A stretch of 64,000 nucleotides of DNA. It comes from Thalassospira profundimaris (lineage in GTDB: Bacteria > Pseudomonadota > Alphaproteobacteria > Rhodospirillales > Thalassospiraceae). A model generated the notes under the pieces. The model saw only the letters and a list, made by a program, of their open reading frames with translations, ran no database searches and had not been told where the DNA came from. The position numbers and the translations under genes are program-made. Location: positions 85,528 to 149,527 of the forward strand of contig NZ_JPWI01000014.1 of NCBI RefSeq assembly GCF_003326795.1, given 5' to 3'. Shown piece by piece: positions 1 to 11,139 of this stretch (positions are counted from its first letter, which is position 1; each line of letters begins with the position of its first letter).

Positions 1-849
1 GAACAGGCCCGCGAACGCCGCGAAAAGCTTGATAAAAAGCATGGCATTGCCTCCAACCTTAAACGGGTTGCCCGCGTCATGTGGTGGACGGGATTTGTCG
101 GGGCAATCACCATCATACCGGCAGCACTTTGGTATACTGGCAAGGCTGACAAATGGATTGCCATCGGTCAGGACGAAAGTGTTCGCCTGTCGGCTGAACT
201 GGGCATGACGGTCAAAAATATCGAAGTATCGGGACGCGAAAAAACCGATACCAATGCGCTGCTGGCCGCCATCGGGCAAAAGCCCGGCACGCCGATCATA
301 ACATTTGATGTTGATGCCGCGCGTGAACGCATCGAACAACTGTCATGGGTGCGTACAGCCACTGTCGAACGCCAGTTGCCCGATACGCTGATCGTGTCGA
401 TTGTTGAACGCAAACCGCTTGCGCTTTGGCAAACCGAAGACCGCGGGCACGTTCTGATTGATGGCGATGGCGAGCAACTTCAGAACTATGAGCTTGGCGA
501 TTATCTTGATCTGCCGGTTCTGGTTGGCGATGATGCCCCGCAACATGCGGCCGAAATGCTTCAGACCATTCAAAGCATTCCCGATCTTTACGGCATGGTC
601 ACCGGCGCACAGCGCATTGGTCATCGTCGCTGGAACATTCAGCTGTCAAACGGCATGTTCATTCGCCTGCCCGAACACGACATGGACAAGGCCTGGCAAC
701 GCCTTGAGACGCTTGTTCGTCAGCATGACCTGCTTGAACGCGATGTATTGATTGTTGATCTGCGCTTGCCAGATCGAACCTTTGTTCGCCTGACACCCGG
801 GGCGGCGGAAAATCGCCGCAATCCCCCAAAGAAGGAGGGAGCGGTCTAG
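1..849 (+). CDS. ftsQ: Cell division protein FtsQ (5' end outside window)
   Basis: FtsQ is a bitopic inner-membrane protein that joins FtsB and FtsL in the divisome. The frame is open from base 1, so the start codon and cytoplasmic tail lie upstream; 282 codons are visible. A single hydrophobic segment (about residues 27-46 of the visible part, following a basic stretch) is the membrane anchor. It is followed by a POTRA-like stretch beginning VKNIEVSGREK and the FtsQ beta domain to the C-terminus. The next genes are ftsA and ftsZ, the usual dcw order. The internal ATG at 79 falls inside the membrane-anchor region and is unlikely to be the start. Unlike many relatives, ftsQ and ftsA do not overlap here; 277 bases separate them. 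Confidence 0.93.
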   Translation, partial: EQARERREKLDKKHGIASNLKRVARVMWWTGFVGAITIIPAALWYTGKADKWIAIGQDESVRLSAELGMTVKNIEVSGREKTDTNALLAAIGQKPGTPIITFDVDAARERIEQLSWVRTATVERQLPDTLIVSIVERKPLALWQTEDRGHVLIDGDGEQLQNYELGDYLDLPVLVGDDAPQHAAEMLQTIQSIPDLYGMVTGAQRIGHRRWNIQLSNGMFIRLPEHDMDKAWQRLETLVRQHDLLERDVLIVDLRLPDRTFVRLTPGAAENRRNPPKKEGAV

Positions 850-910
850 AACGACCGCCCGCCATCACCGATCAGGACTGATTGACGCGCCAGACAGGGG
901 GCGGATCGCA

Positions 911-955
911 AGCCTGCCGGGTGACAGGCTATTGATCGCATCAGGAAGATGCGAT
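911..955. other. Two tandem hairpins in the ftsQ-ftsA gap
   Basis: Two adjacent inverted repeats are visible: AGCCTG/CAGGCT (911-916 with 925-930) and a perfect 8-bp stem ATCGCATC/GATGCGAT (935-942 with 948-955, loop AGGAA). Neither is followed by a T run, so they are not obvious rho-independent terminators. They may shape the ftsQ-ftsA mRNA or flank a promoter for ftsA. The rest of the 850-1126 gap shows no gene I can support. Confidence 0.45.
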
Positions 956-1126
956 GCCAGCTACTGCCCCGCTAAAGTCTGACATTTCCGAGAAAACAGG
1001 ACCGCTATGCGGCACACTCGATACAGCCTTAACCAATTTGCAACCGCTTATGGTGGAAAACGGGCTTAATAAGGTAGGGCAGGTCCGCCTGTCCCCAATA
1101 ACTTTAGAAGAATTCAGAGCACTAAA

Positions 1127-2377
1127 TTGGCACGCGGCAAAACCAGATCAGGATTGATTGCAGCTTTGGACATCGGTACGTCCAAGGTCTGCTGTTTCAT
1201 TGCGCGACGCGAAAAGGACCATCCGCCGAAAATCATCGGCATCGGACACAACATGTCCAAGGGCCTGCAAAGCGGATCGATCGCAAATCTTGATGCCGCC
1301 CAGGAAGTCGTTCTGGCTGCGGTAAACGCGGCGGAAAAGATGGCCGGTCAAACCATCGAATCGGTCATTGTGAACCTTTCTGGTGGCCGTCCGGAATCGG
1401 AAACCCATACGGTTGAACTGCCCCTTGGTTCCCGCCCGATCGGCAATCTGGAAATCAGGAAGCTGAATGACCAGAAAGAAGCCCTGCTCCGTCAGGCTGG
1501 CGATGAACTGATCCATACGGTGCCGCTTGGTTTCCGCCTTGATGGTGCGAGTTCGATGAATGATCCGCGCGGTATGTATGGATCAACGCTTGGTCTGGAT
1601 CTGCATTTTGTCCGTACCCAGACAGCACCGCTACGCAATCTTGATACATTGCTTGGCCGTTGCCACCTTGCGATTGAAGAAACCGTCGTCACCCCGCTTG
1701 CATCGGGTCTGTCGGCCCTGACACCGGATCAGCGCGAACTGGGCGCAACCGTCATTGATATGGGGGCAGGCACGACAAGCGTTGCTGTCTTTAACGGCGG
1801 TCAGGTGATTTACACCACCTCGATCCCGGTCGGTGGCGCGCATGTGACACGTGATATCGCCTATGGGCTGAACACGTCGCTTAATCATGCCGAACGGATG
1901 AAGACACTGCATGGCAGTGCGCTGACCTCGCCGTCAGATGATCAGGAAATCCTTGCCGTTCCGATCATTGGTGACGAGGACGAGAACAACTTCAATCACG
2001 TTCCGCGCTCGATGCTGATCAACATCATCAAGCCGCGCCTTGAGGAAACCTTTGAGTTGATTCGCGATCAGCTTGAAGAACATGGTCTGACCCAGATTGG
2101 CGGGCGCAGCATCGTGCTTACCGGTGGTGCCAGCCAGCTCAATGCCATTGCCGATCTGGCAAACCAGATGTTCGAACGTCCGGCAACTGTCGCCCACCCG
2201 CATGGCGTTACAGGCCTTGCCGAAGCCACCGCAGGCCCGGCATTCTCAGCCTGTGCAGGCCTTCTGCTGCGTGCGGTGGAACAACAGAACGACCCGCTCA
2301 GCGAAGCCATGGCATCAATCCATCAGTCAGGTGGACGCTGGGGGCGTCTTGGTGCCTGGTTCAAGGAAAACTTCTAG
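1127..2377 (+). CDS. ftsA: Cell division protein FtsA
   Basis: FtsA is the actin-like ATPase that tethers FtsZ to the inner membrane and recruits later divisome proteins. The 416-residue product has the actin-fold signatures LDIGTSK (about residue 15), DMGAGTTSVAVF (phosphate 2 loop) and VLTGGASQL (adenosine loop). It ends in the amphipathic helix WGRLGAWFKENF, the membrane-targeting sequence. The start is TTG: no in-frame ATG lies upstream before a stop, and the first internal ATG would remove the first nucleotide-binding loop. The ribosome site is weak (AGAG about 7 bases upstream), which may keep FtsA low relative to FtsZ. A 231-base gap with hairpins separates it from ftsZ. Confidence 0.95.
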   Translation: MARGKTRSGLIAALDIGTSKVCCFIARREKDHPPKIIGIGHNMSKGLQSGSIANLDAAQEVVLAAVNAAEKMAGQTIESVIVNLSGGRPESETHTVELPLGSRPIGNLEIRKLNDQKEALLRQAGDELIHTVPLGFRLDGASSMNDPRGMYGSTLGLDLHFVRTQTAPLRNLDTLLGRCHLAIEETVVTPLASGLSALTPDQRELGATVIDMGAGTTSVAVFNGGQVIYTTSIPVGGAHVTRDIAYGLNTSLNHAERMKTLHGSALTSPSDDQEILAVPIIGDEDENNFNHVPRSMLINIIKPRLEETFELIRDQLEEHGLTQIGGRSIVLTGGASQLNAIADLANQMFERPATVAHPHGVTGLAEATAGPAFSACAGLLLRAVEQQNDPLSEAMASIHQSGGRWGRLGAWFKENF

Positions 2378-2386
2378 TTTTCAGCA

Positions 2387-2424
2387 CCGGCGAACGCCCT
2401 GTTCGCCGGAAACTGGCAGTTTCC
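2387..2424 (+). terminator. Tandem stem-loops after ftsA
   Basis: A perfect 9-bp stem CCGGCGAAC/GTTCGCCGG (2387-2395 with 2401-2409) is overlapped by a second stem GGAAACT/AGTTTCC (2408-2414 with 2418-2424, loop GGC). A T run occurs only at about 2438-2444. The structures could attenuate ftsA readthrough, protect mRNA ends, or be alternative pairings. ftsZ then has its own strong ribosome site. Confidence 0.5.
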
Positions 2425-2608
2425 GAAAACAAGTGCATTTTTTTCTGCATTTTTTCGAAAACTTTTCCGCGCATTAACAAGCCAATAACTCTTTGCCCGC
2501 TAAAACGGACTCGGAGGTCTTTGTGTCCGAAGCATTTCGGGCACACACAGGCAAAGGGAAGGCTTGTGTGATCTTTAAGCTCTAAAGCGCGGAGAGGAAG
2601 AGCAAACA

Positions 2609-4270
2609 ATGAGTACAATCAATTTTTCCGTTCCTGAAACGGAAGAAAACCTTAAGCCGAAGATCACCGTAATTGGTGTCGGCGGCGCCGGCGGCAACGC
2701 CGTTAACAATATGATCGCATCCGAACTCGAAGGATGTGACTTTGTTGTAGCCAACACCGATTCACAAGCCCTGACCCAAAGCAAAGCCACGCGCAAGATG
2801 CAGCTTGGCCGCAAGATTACCCAGGGTCTTGGTGCAGGCGCACGTCCCGATGCGGGCAGTGCCGCCGCCGAAGAATCCATCGAAGACATTCAGGCACAGC
2901 TTGAAGGCAGCCACATGGTATTCATCACCGCCGGTATGGGCGGTGGTACGGGTACCGGTGCCGCCCCGGTCATCGCACGTGCCGCCAAAGAGGCTGGCAT
3001 CCTGACCGTTGGTGTTGTTACCAAGCCGTTCCATTTCGAAGGCACGCGCCGTATGCGTACCGCCGAACAGGGCATTGAACAGCTTCAGCAGTATGTTGAT
3101 ACCCTGATCATCATTCCGAACCAGAACCTGTTCCGGGTTGCGAATGAAAAAACCACCTTTGCAGATGCCTTCCAGATGGCTGACGACGTTCTGCGCAACG
3201 GTGTTCGTTCGATTACCGACCTTATGATGGTTCCGGGTCTTGTGAACCTCGACTTTGCTGATATTCGCACTGTGATGAGCGAGATGGGCAAAGCCATGAT
3301 GGGTACCGGCGAAGCAACCGGCGAAAAACGCGCACTTGAAGCTGCCGAGGCTGCCATTGCAAATCCGCTTCTCGAAGATGCATCGATGAAGGGCGCACGT
3401 GCTGTCCTGATCAACATCACCGGCGGCATGGATATGGCTCTTTATGAAGTTGACGAAGCCGCGAACCGTATTCGCGAAGAAGTCGCTTCGGAAGCCAACA
3501 TCATCTTTGGTTCGACCTTTGATCCGACCATCGAAGGCGCACTGCGCGTTTCTGTGGTTGCCACGGGCATCGACGCCGAAGAAGTACGCCGCCCGCAGCC
3601 GACCACCGTTTCCGTTGCCCAGCCCAAAGCAGCCCAGCCGATGGAAAAACCGGCCATGCCGTCCTTTGGTCAACACGGCGCGGCAAATGCAGCCGCAAGC
3701 GTTGCTGAAACTACTTCCCCGGCAGCAACCGGCGACTATGCCGGTGGTGCATCAATTGATCACATTCCGGCAGAACGTTTTGCCGCAACCGGCAGCGCAC
3801 AGCAGCCGGAACTGAGCCATCAGGCCGAAGCCCACGAAACCGGTTCCATTGAAATGGGCCAGACGGTTCTGAAACCGAAACCGGTTCTGCGTGCCAACAA
3901 GCCGATGGAAAAAGCCAACAGCAATGGCGACATGGCTTTCATTCCGCCGCGCGCTGTTTCACCGGGTGAAGCAGAACAGGTCAATCACAGCCCGGACGTA
4001 TTCGAAGCGGCCGACGCTCAGAACGCAACATCGCCGCGTTCGGTCCTGAGCAGCCTGTTTGGCAAAAACAAAACCGTCAGGGAACCACACCAGCATGTGG
4101 AACCGAAAGTCTCGCAGCCGCAAGCACCGGCACCGCGTCAGACCGAGATGCCCCTTGGCGAAGACAGTGCATCTGTCATGAAGAAGGAGCCCGCTTCCCG
4201 GGGCAAGGCGCAGGGTGCGTCTGACGACCTTCTTGAAATTCCGGCCTTCCTTCGTCGTCAGGCAAACTGA
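2609..4270 (+). CDS. ftsZ: Cell division protein FtsZ
   Basis: FtsZ is the tubulin-like GTPase that forms the Z ring. The 553-residue product has the GTP-binding tubulin signature GGGTGTG (within residues 110-120), the T7 loop region around [11 protein letters not shown], and the conserved C-terminal peptide [13 protein letters not shown] that binds FtsA. Between the globular domain (to about residue 320) and this peptide lies a long Pro/Ala/Gln-rich linker of about 215 residues, as is common in alphaproteobacteria and much longer than in E. coli. The start ATG follows GGAGAGGAAGAG. A strong terminator follows the stop, so ftsZ ends a transcription unit. Confidence 0.97.
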   Translation: MSTINFSVPETEENLKPKITVIGVGGAGGNAVNNMIASELEGCDFVVANTDSQALTQSKATRKMQLGRKITQGLGAGARPDAGSAAAEESIEDIQAQLEGSHMVFITAGMGGGTGTGAAPVIARAAKEAGILTVGVVTKPFHFEGTRRMRTAEQGIEQLQQYVDTLIIIPNQNLFRVANEKTTFADAFQMADDVLRNGVRSITDLMMVPGLVNLDFADIRTVMSEMGKAMMGTGEATGEKRALEAAEAAIANPLLEDASMKGARAVLINITGGMDMALYEVDEAANRIREEVASEANIIFGSTFDPTIEGALRVSVVATGIDAEEVRRPQPTTVSVAQPKAAQPMEKPAMPSFGQHGAANAAASVAETTSPAATGDYAGGASIDHIPAERFAATGSAQQPELSHQAEAHETGSIEMGQTVLKPKPVLRANKPMEKANSNGDMAFIPPRAVSPGEAEQVNHSPDVFEAADAQNATSPRSVLSSLFGKNKTVREPHQHVEPKVSQPQAPAPRQTEMPLGEDSASVMKKEPASRGKAQGASDDLLEIPAFLRRQAN

Positions 4271-4289
4271 CGACGATCTCCGCGCGAAG

Positions 4290-4321
4290 AAAGGGAAGGC
4301 CTGGGGGCCTTCCCTTTTTTT
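4290..4321 (+). terminator. Rho-independent terminator of ftsZ
   Basis: Stem AAAGGGAAGGCC/GGCCTTCCCTTT with loop TGGG (4290-4301, 4306-4317), continuing into a T run to 4321. It lies 20 bases after the ftsZ stop. Confidence 0.9.
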
Positions 4322-4595
4322 ATAGGTGGACAATTTCCACTGACGTCCGGGCGCGATGATTGTGAACAGAAATGTTTCACGACCCTGTTTCACAAATCGG
4401 AAAAATCACGATAATAGATTGTTTTATAAACATATTTTTTTAAATTCGAATGATTTACAAAGCGTAACAAAGAGTGATTTGAGTGATTGTCACAACCTCT
4501 GTAGTGTCTGAAGCTAACGAAGTGAGGGTTCCAGCCCTGCAAACGACTTCGACCATGATTGATGACAACCTGACAAACCTGATTTGGGGGTTCCT
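4322..4595 (+). promoter_or_regulatory. AT-rich lpxC upstream region with repeats
   Basis: No gene is visible. The stretch holds GTGGA/TCCAC (4326-4340), TGTGAA (4361-4366) facing two TTTCAC copies (4375-4380, 4388-4393), a very AT-rich block (4410-4460) and a direct repeat GAGTGATT-T-GAGTGATT (4472-4488). Since ftsZ is terminated just before it, the lpxC promoter must be here. I cannot assign -35/-10 boxes with confidence. Confidence 0.4.
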
Positions 4596-5564
4596 GTGAA
4601 CAACATTTCCGACCTTAGTTCTGCTTTCGCGCAGACAGGCGTTTCCGATGACGATTATGTGCGTCAGCGCACATTGAAATCGTCCATCGGCTGTGCGGGC
4701 GTCGGACTGCATTCGGGTCACAAGATCCGGATCACATTGCACCCTGCCCCGGTAAATCATGGCATCGTATTTCGCCGCACGGATCTGGAAGACCAGCCGT
4801 TATTCCCGGCACGTTACGATGGCGTGATCGATACCCGTCTATGCACCTGCCTTGGCGATGCTTCCAAAGGCATCAAGATCGGAACCATCGAACATCTGAT
4901 GGCCGCCCTTGCCGGATCGCGCATTGATAACGTCCTGATCGATATTGATGCCGACGAAGTTCCGGTAATGGATGGCAGCTCCGCACCGTTCAATTTCCTG
5001 ATCGATTGCGTTGGCATCGAAGAACAGAATGCCCCGCGTCAGGTCATCGAAGTCCTGAAACCGGTTGAAGTCGAATATAACGGCTGCACCGCACGTGTTG
5101 AGCCCGGCCACGGTTTTGAAATCGACTTTGAAATCGACTTTGCCAGCAAGGCGATTGCCAACCAGCGCATGAATGTCAAATTCGATGATGGCGTTTTCGT
5201 TGCCAATATCTCGCGTGCGCGCACCTTTGGCTTCCTGCACGAAGTCGAAGCTATGCGCTCTGCGGGTCTGGCCCGTGGCGGCTCGCTTGACAATGCTGTT
5301 GTGCTGTCGGGCGACGAAGTCATGAACGAAGAAGGCCTGCGCTACGAAGACGAATTCGTGCGTCACAAGATTCTTGATGCGCTGGGCGATCTTTATACCG
5401 CTGGCTTGCAGCTTCAGGGCAAGGTAACCGCCTATAAGTCCGGTCACCATGTTAACAACCTGCTGCTTCAGGCGTTGCTGGCAGACGAGACCGCCTATCA
5501 GGTTGTCCCGATGCCCAAAACCGCGCTGCACGGTGTTGCGGCCCCGGTTCTGGCGACCGCCTGA
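4596..5564 (+). CDS. lpxC: UDP-3-O-acyl-N-acetylglucosamine deacetylase LpxC
   Basis: LpxC is the zinc enzyme for the committed step of lipid A synthesis, deacetylating UDP-3-O-acyl-GlcNAc in the cytosol. The 322-residue product carries the N-terminal GCAGVGLHSG motif, the zinc histidine in TIEHLMAAL, the KILDALGDLYTAG motif (zinc His/Asp region) and the C-terminal SGHHVNNLL motif. I chose the GTG at 4596 because GGGGG lies 5 bases before it; a TTG at 4584 would place the ribosome site inside the gene. Position after ftsZ is conserved in proteobacteria. A terminator follows the stop. Confidence 0.96.
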   Translation: MNNISDLSSAFAQTGVSDDDYVRQRTLKSSIGCAGVGLHSGHKIRITLHPAPVNHGIVFRRTDLEDQPLFPARYDGVIDTRLCTCLGDASKGIKIGTIEHLMAALAGSRIDNVLIDIDADEVPVMDGSSAPFNFLIDCVGIEEQNAPRQVIEVLKPVEVEYNGCTARVEPGHGFEIDFEIDFASKAIANQRMNVKFDDGVFVANISRARTFGFLHEVEAMRSAGLARGGSLDNAVVLSGDEVMNEEGLRYEDEFVRHKILDALGDLYTAGLQLQGKVTAYKSGHHVNNLLLQALLADETAYQVVPMPKTALHGVAAPVLATA

Positions 5565-5605
5565 TTTCGCCTTAAAGCATTGGCGACAGATACCAGATCA
5601 ATCGT

Positions 5606-5636
5606 AAATGGCGGCCCAACGGGTCGCCATTTTTGT
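5606..5636 (+). terminator. Rho-independent terminator of lpxC
   Basis: Stem AAATGGCG-g-CCC/GGG-t-CGCCATTT (5606-5617, 5621-5632) with loop AAC and a following T-rich tail. It separates lpxC from bamD. Confidence 0.82.
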
Positions 5637-5798
5637 TTGGTCGGGCTAATTTCTGAACGCAGATCAACGCACATGACCGCAGGCACACATAAAAGTCGTT
5701 ATTTGGCGACACAACTACTTGCCCAACCACGCCCTTCACATGATATAGTCCGCCGGATTTTCTCGTGAGTGCGTCACAAAATTCAAGGATAGGTCCCA

Positions 5799-6629
5799 GT
5801 GCTTAGTACCGTTCGCGCCAAACAGATCATTGCAACTTGTGGCATGGCCATTCTGCTTGCTGCCTGCTCAAGCAATGAGGCACCGGAATATATCGAACGT
5901 CCGGTTTCCGAACTGTATAATGGTGCGCAGGACCTTCTTGATGCCAAGGAATATCAGAAGGCCGCAAAGGCGTTTGACGAAGTCGAACGCCAGCATCCCT
6001 ATTCTGTCTGGGCGACCAAGGCGACCCTGATGTCGGCTTATTCGTACTATCAGGACAACAAATATGATGATGCCATCAACGCACTTGATCGCTTCATCTC
6101 GTTGCACCCGGCAAACCCCGATGTGCCCTATGCCTATTATCTCAAGGCATTGTCCTATTACGAACAGATTTCCGATGTCGGTCGCGATCAGCAGATGACC
6201 CAGCATGCGATGGATGCGCTTGATGATGTTATCCGTCGTTTCCCTGACAGCAAATATTCCCGCGACGCCAAGCTGAAAAAAGACCTGACGGTCGATCACC
6301 TTGCCGGCAAGGAAATGAGCGTCGGTCGCTATTATCAGGATCGCCAGGAATTTCTGGCTGCGATCAATCGCTTCAAATCGGTCATAGAAACCTATCAGAC
6401 CACCACGCACGTACCCGAGGCACTGGCACGTTTGACCGAATGCTATCTTGCGCTGGGTCTTGAGGGTGAGGCAAAGCGTACCGCTGCTGTACTGGGCCAT
6501 AACTTCCCGGGCAGTGAGTATTACAGCGAATCCTACGACCTTCTGGTTGGCGGTGACGGTACCGGCCCTGAGCGTACCGAAGAAAGCTGGTGGGACTCAG
6601 CAACCAAGTCGGTCTCTGATCTGTTCTGA
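5799..6629 (+). CDS. bamD: Outer-membrane assembly lipoprotein BamD
   Basis: BamD is the essential TPR lipoprotein of the BAM complex that inserts beta-barrel proteins. The 276-residue product has a lipoprotein signal peptide with lipobox LAAC (Cys23), followed by TPR-like repeats (YNGAQDLLDAKEYQKAAKAF, then WATKATLMSAYSYYQDNKYD, and others to about residue 235). The GTG start at 5799 is preceded by AAGGATAGG. Length and order next to lpxC and recN match alphaproteobacterial bamD (older name comL). It has its own promoter region since a terminator follows lpxC. Confidence 0.94.
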   Translation: MLSTVRAKQIIATCGMAILLAACSSNEAPEYIERPVSELYNGAQDLLDAKEYQKAAKAFDEVERQHPYSVWATKATLMSAYSYYQDNKYDDAINALDRFISLHPANPDVPYAYYLKALSYYEQISDVGRDQQMTQHAMDALDDVIRRFPDSKYSRDAKLKKDLTVDHLAGKEMSVGRYYQDRQEFLAAINRFKSVIETYQTTTHVPEALARLTECYLALGLEGEAKRTAAVLGHNFPGSEYYSESYDLLVGGDGTGPERTEESWWDSATKSVSDLF

Positions 6630-6668
6630 TCAAGGTTGCCTCAAACATCCGGCCAATATCAGGTTTTC

Positions 6669-6698
6669 TTGACATTCGGGGCAAAACACCAATAGAAC
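6669..6698 (+). promoter_or_regulatory. Candidate recN promoter
   Basis: A perfect -35 TTGACA (6669-6674) is followed after 18 bases by TAGAAC (6693-6698), which matches four of six -10 positions. The -10 region is overlapped by the SOS box at 6695-6709, as expected for LexA repression. Confidence 0.55.
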
Positions 6699-6709
6699 AC
6701 AACAGGAAC
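6695..6709 (-). promoter_or_regulatory. LexA (SOS) box of recN
   Basis: GAAC-N7-GAAC on the + strand is the complement of GTTC-N7-GTTC, the direct-repeat LexA site known from alphaproteobacteria. It overlaps the -10 of the only good promoter before recN, a classical SOS gene. The match to both half-sites is exact. Confidence 0.82.
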
Positions 6710-6888
6710 AAATTGTAATTAGGTCCTGTTTTAAAACCCTTTTGACCTGAACCCGCAAAATGGGAAACTTTGATCATGTGCGGGCTCTTGCAACACTTGC
6801 AAGGCGGGTCGGTATTGGGCACTCTGCAAGTCGAAAAGATGTTTGACCAAACTGTCTGCAGCCCCGTTAACAACATCAGTACCCAGAA

Positions 6889-8559
6889 ATGCTTCGACGC
6901 CTCAGCATTCGGAATGTAGTCCTTATCGACAAGCTGGATCTTGATTTCCACGACGGGCTTAGCGTCCTGACGGGTGAAACCGGTGCCGGTAAATCCATTC
7001 TGCTTGATTCGCTGGGGCTTGCACTGGGTGCACGCGCCGATAGCGGCCTTGTCCGCCATGGTTGTGACAAGTGCAGCGTGACAGCAACCTTTACCATGCC
7101 TCAGGGACATCCGGTTTTCGGGCTTCTGGCCGATCAGGATATCGATCTTGAAAGTGAAGAACTGGTTGTCCGGCGTGTCGTGACTGCCGATGGCCGGTCG
7201 CGTGCCTATGTGAATGATCAGTCGGTTTCCGTTGGCCTGTTGCGCGATGTCGGCAATTACTGTGTGGAAATCCAGGGTCAATTTGATCAGCATGGGCTGC
7301 TTGATCCGACCACGCACCGCGCGACCCTTGATGCTCATGGCAATCTTGGCAATCTTGCCCTGACGGTGCGGGATCACTGGCGGGCCTGGCGTGAAACCCA
7401 GAAAGAACTGAACGCGGCGCGCACACGCATCGACAAGGCCCGCGAAGAAGAAGAATGGCTGCGCCATGCCGTGGACGAACTTGAAAAGCTCGGCCCCGAA
7501 GAAGGCGAGGAAGAACGTCTTGCCGAAGAACGCCAGTTCCTGATGCATGGCGAAAAGCTGGTTGCCGCCCTTAACGATGCAGGCAATGAACTTTCGCGCG
7601 GCAAGGGTGCGGAAAGTGCCCTTCGCGGTGCGCAGCGGTGCCTTGAACGCGAACTTGAAAAGGCAGATGGCCGGTTTGAACCGATCATCGAAGCACTTGA
7701 TCGTGCCGCAATCGAACTTGAAGAAGCCAACCGGGCGATTTCAGCAACCCTTGCCGATCTCAATGTCGATACCGGCCATCAGGAAAATGTCGAGGAACGC
7801 TTGTTTGCCCTTCGAGCTGCGGCCCGCAAATATAACGTTCCTGTTGATGGGCTAAATGCCCTGATGAAAGATTTCAGATCACAGATCGACCAGCTTGAAT
7901 TTGGCGAGAAGGAACTCTCGCGCCTTACGGCTGCGGTTGGTGAACATCGCAAGGCCTATATCGAGGCAGGCCAGAAATTGCATGCTGCGCGTCGCGAAGC
8001 CGCGGCCAAACTTGATGGCGCGATTAATGACGAATTGCCCCCCCTTCGCATGGAAAAGGCGCGTTTTGTCACCGACATAGAAGAACTCGATGAAAACGAA
8101 TGGGGCATTGATGGCATTGACCGGGTCCAGTTCACCGTGGCCACCAACCCCGGAAGCCCGCCCGGCGCGCTAAACAAGATCGCATCGGGTGGCGAACTTT
8201 CCCGTTTCCTGCTTGCGCTTAAGGTCGTGCTGGCCCGCGTTTCGGCTGTGCCCAGTCTTGTCTTTGACGAAGTCGATAGCGGTGTTGGCGGTGCAACGGC
8301 GGCCGCCATCGGGCAGCGCCTGCATCTGTTGGCACAGGAACGCCAGATTCTGGTTATCACCCATAGCCCGCAGGTGGCTGCACGCGGGCGCACACATTTC
8401 TATATTGCCAAGCGCGAAACTGAGGGCACCATGGTCACTCGCGTTGATGCGCTGGTCGACGGTGCCCGGCGTGAGGAAATTGCCCGCATGCTTGCCGGAC
8501 ATTCCGTCACCGCCGAGGCACGCGCTGCTGCCGACAGCCTGCTGGAACAACCCAATTAA
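6889..8559 (+). CDS. recN: DNA repair protein RecN
   Basis: RecN is an SMC-like ATPase acting early in double-strand break repair. The 556-residue product has Walker A GETGAGKSI near residue 30, a central coiled coil (about 155-370, rich in Glu/Lys/Arg), the ABC signature SGGELSRFLLA and Walker B SLVFDEVDSGVGG, then an H-loop VITHSPQVAA. The ATG at 6889 sits 180 bases downstream of the SOS box; the ribosome site is weak. ligA follows after 49 bases and is probably co-transcribed. Confidence 0.96.
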   Translation: MLRRLSIRNVVLIDKLDLDFHDGLSVLTGETGAGKSILLDSLGLALGARADSGLVRHGCDKCSVTATFTMPQGHPVFGLLADQDIDLESEELVVRRVVTADGRSRAYVNDQSVSVGLLRDVGNYCVEIQGQFDQHGLLDPTTHRATLDAHGNLGNLALTVRDHWRAWRETQKELNAARTRIDKAREEEEWLRHAVDELEKLGPEEGEEERLAEERQFLMHGEKLVAALNDAGNELSRGKGAESALRGAQRCLERELEKADGRFEPIIEALDRAAIELEEANRAISATLADLNVDTGHQENVEERLFALRAAARKYNVPVDGLNALMKDFRSQIDQLEFGEKELSRLTAAVGEHRKAYIEAGQKLHAARREAAAKLDGAINDELPPLRMEKARFVTDIEELDENEWGIDGIDRVQFTVATNPGSPPGALNKIASGGELSRFLLALKVVLARVSAVPSLVFDEVDSGVGGATAAAIGQRLHLLAQERQILVITHSPQVAARGRTHFYIAKRETEGTMVTRVDALVDGARREEIARMLAGHSVTAEARAAADSLLEQPN

Positions 8560-8590
8560 AACCCGGCATCAAATGCCGAACCCACTTTGA

Positions 8591-10708
<2,118 letters not shown>

Positions 10709-10738
10709 CGCGGACCATGACCGAAGGGATGCCTGCCG

Positions 10739-11131
10739 ATGGAAGATCTAGGAAGTTTTTTTCACCGCTATGTCGATGCGCATCTCAAGCTCGAAGAAGA
10801 CGCGCTTGATGAGTTTTATCACTTCCCCTGCCTGATCAACGATCTGTCCGGCGTCCATGCAATTGCAAAGACGGATGATTTGCACAAATATCATCAGTCT
10901 TTCTTTGAAGAGCTCAAGAACGCCGATCTGGCCATGGCAAAATCGATGGTGATCGAACAGCATTCCGCCCTTCCGGGCGGGGCGCGGGCAATTGTGTCCT
11001 TCCGCTTTGGCAATTCGGAAAACAATCTGATCTTTGATTGCGACTATGCCTTTGCCCTTCTCAAACAGGAAGAAAAGTGGAAAGTCGTCTTCGCCCAGCT
11101 TGATGAAATCCGCTATAGCGACCTGTATTGA
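10739..11131 (+). CDS. NTF2-like small protein of unknown function
   Basis: The 130-residue product is not a named family to me. Its pattern (N-terminal helices with YHFPCLIND, then beta strands ending in WKVVFAQLDEIRYSDLY) resembles the NTF2/SnoaL-like cone fold, in which a conserved Trp-Lys strand near the end is typical. It lacks a signal peptide and membrane segments. It begins 30 bases after ligA, with GAAGGGATG upstream of the ATG, and ends just before the nuclease-like gene, so the three may be one transcript. No catalytic function can be assigned. Confidence 0.75.
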   Translation: MEDLGSFFHRYVDAHLKLEEDALDEFYHFPCLINDLSGVHAIAKTDDLHKYHQSFFEELKNADLAMAKSMVIEQHSALPGGARAIVSFRFGNSENNLIFDCDYAFALLKQEEKWKVVFAQLDEIRYSDLY

Positions 11132-11139
11132 GGTCCTTG

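Noticed and set aside
954..1157. 67-codon ORF in the ftsQ-ftsA gap
   Set aside because: Overlaps the ftsA start in another frame, lacks a good ribosome site and begins inside a hairpin.
2762..3676. 304-codon open frame opposite ftsZ
   Set aside because: Antisense to ftsZ, His/Asn/Gly-rich shadow translation.
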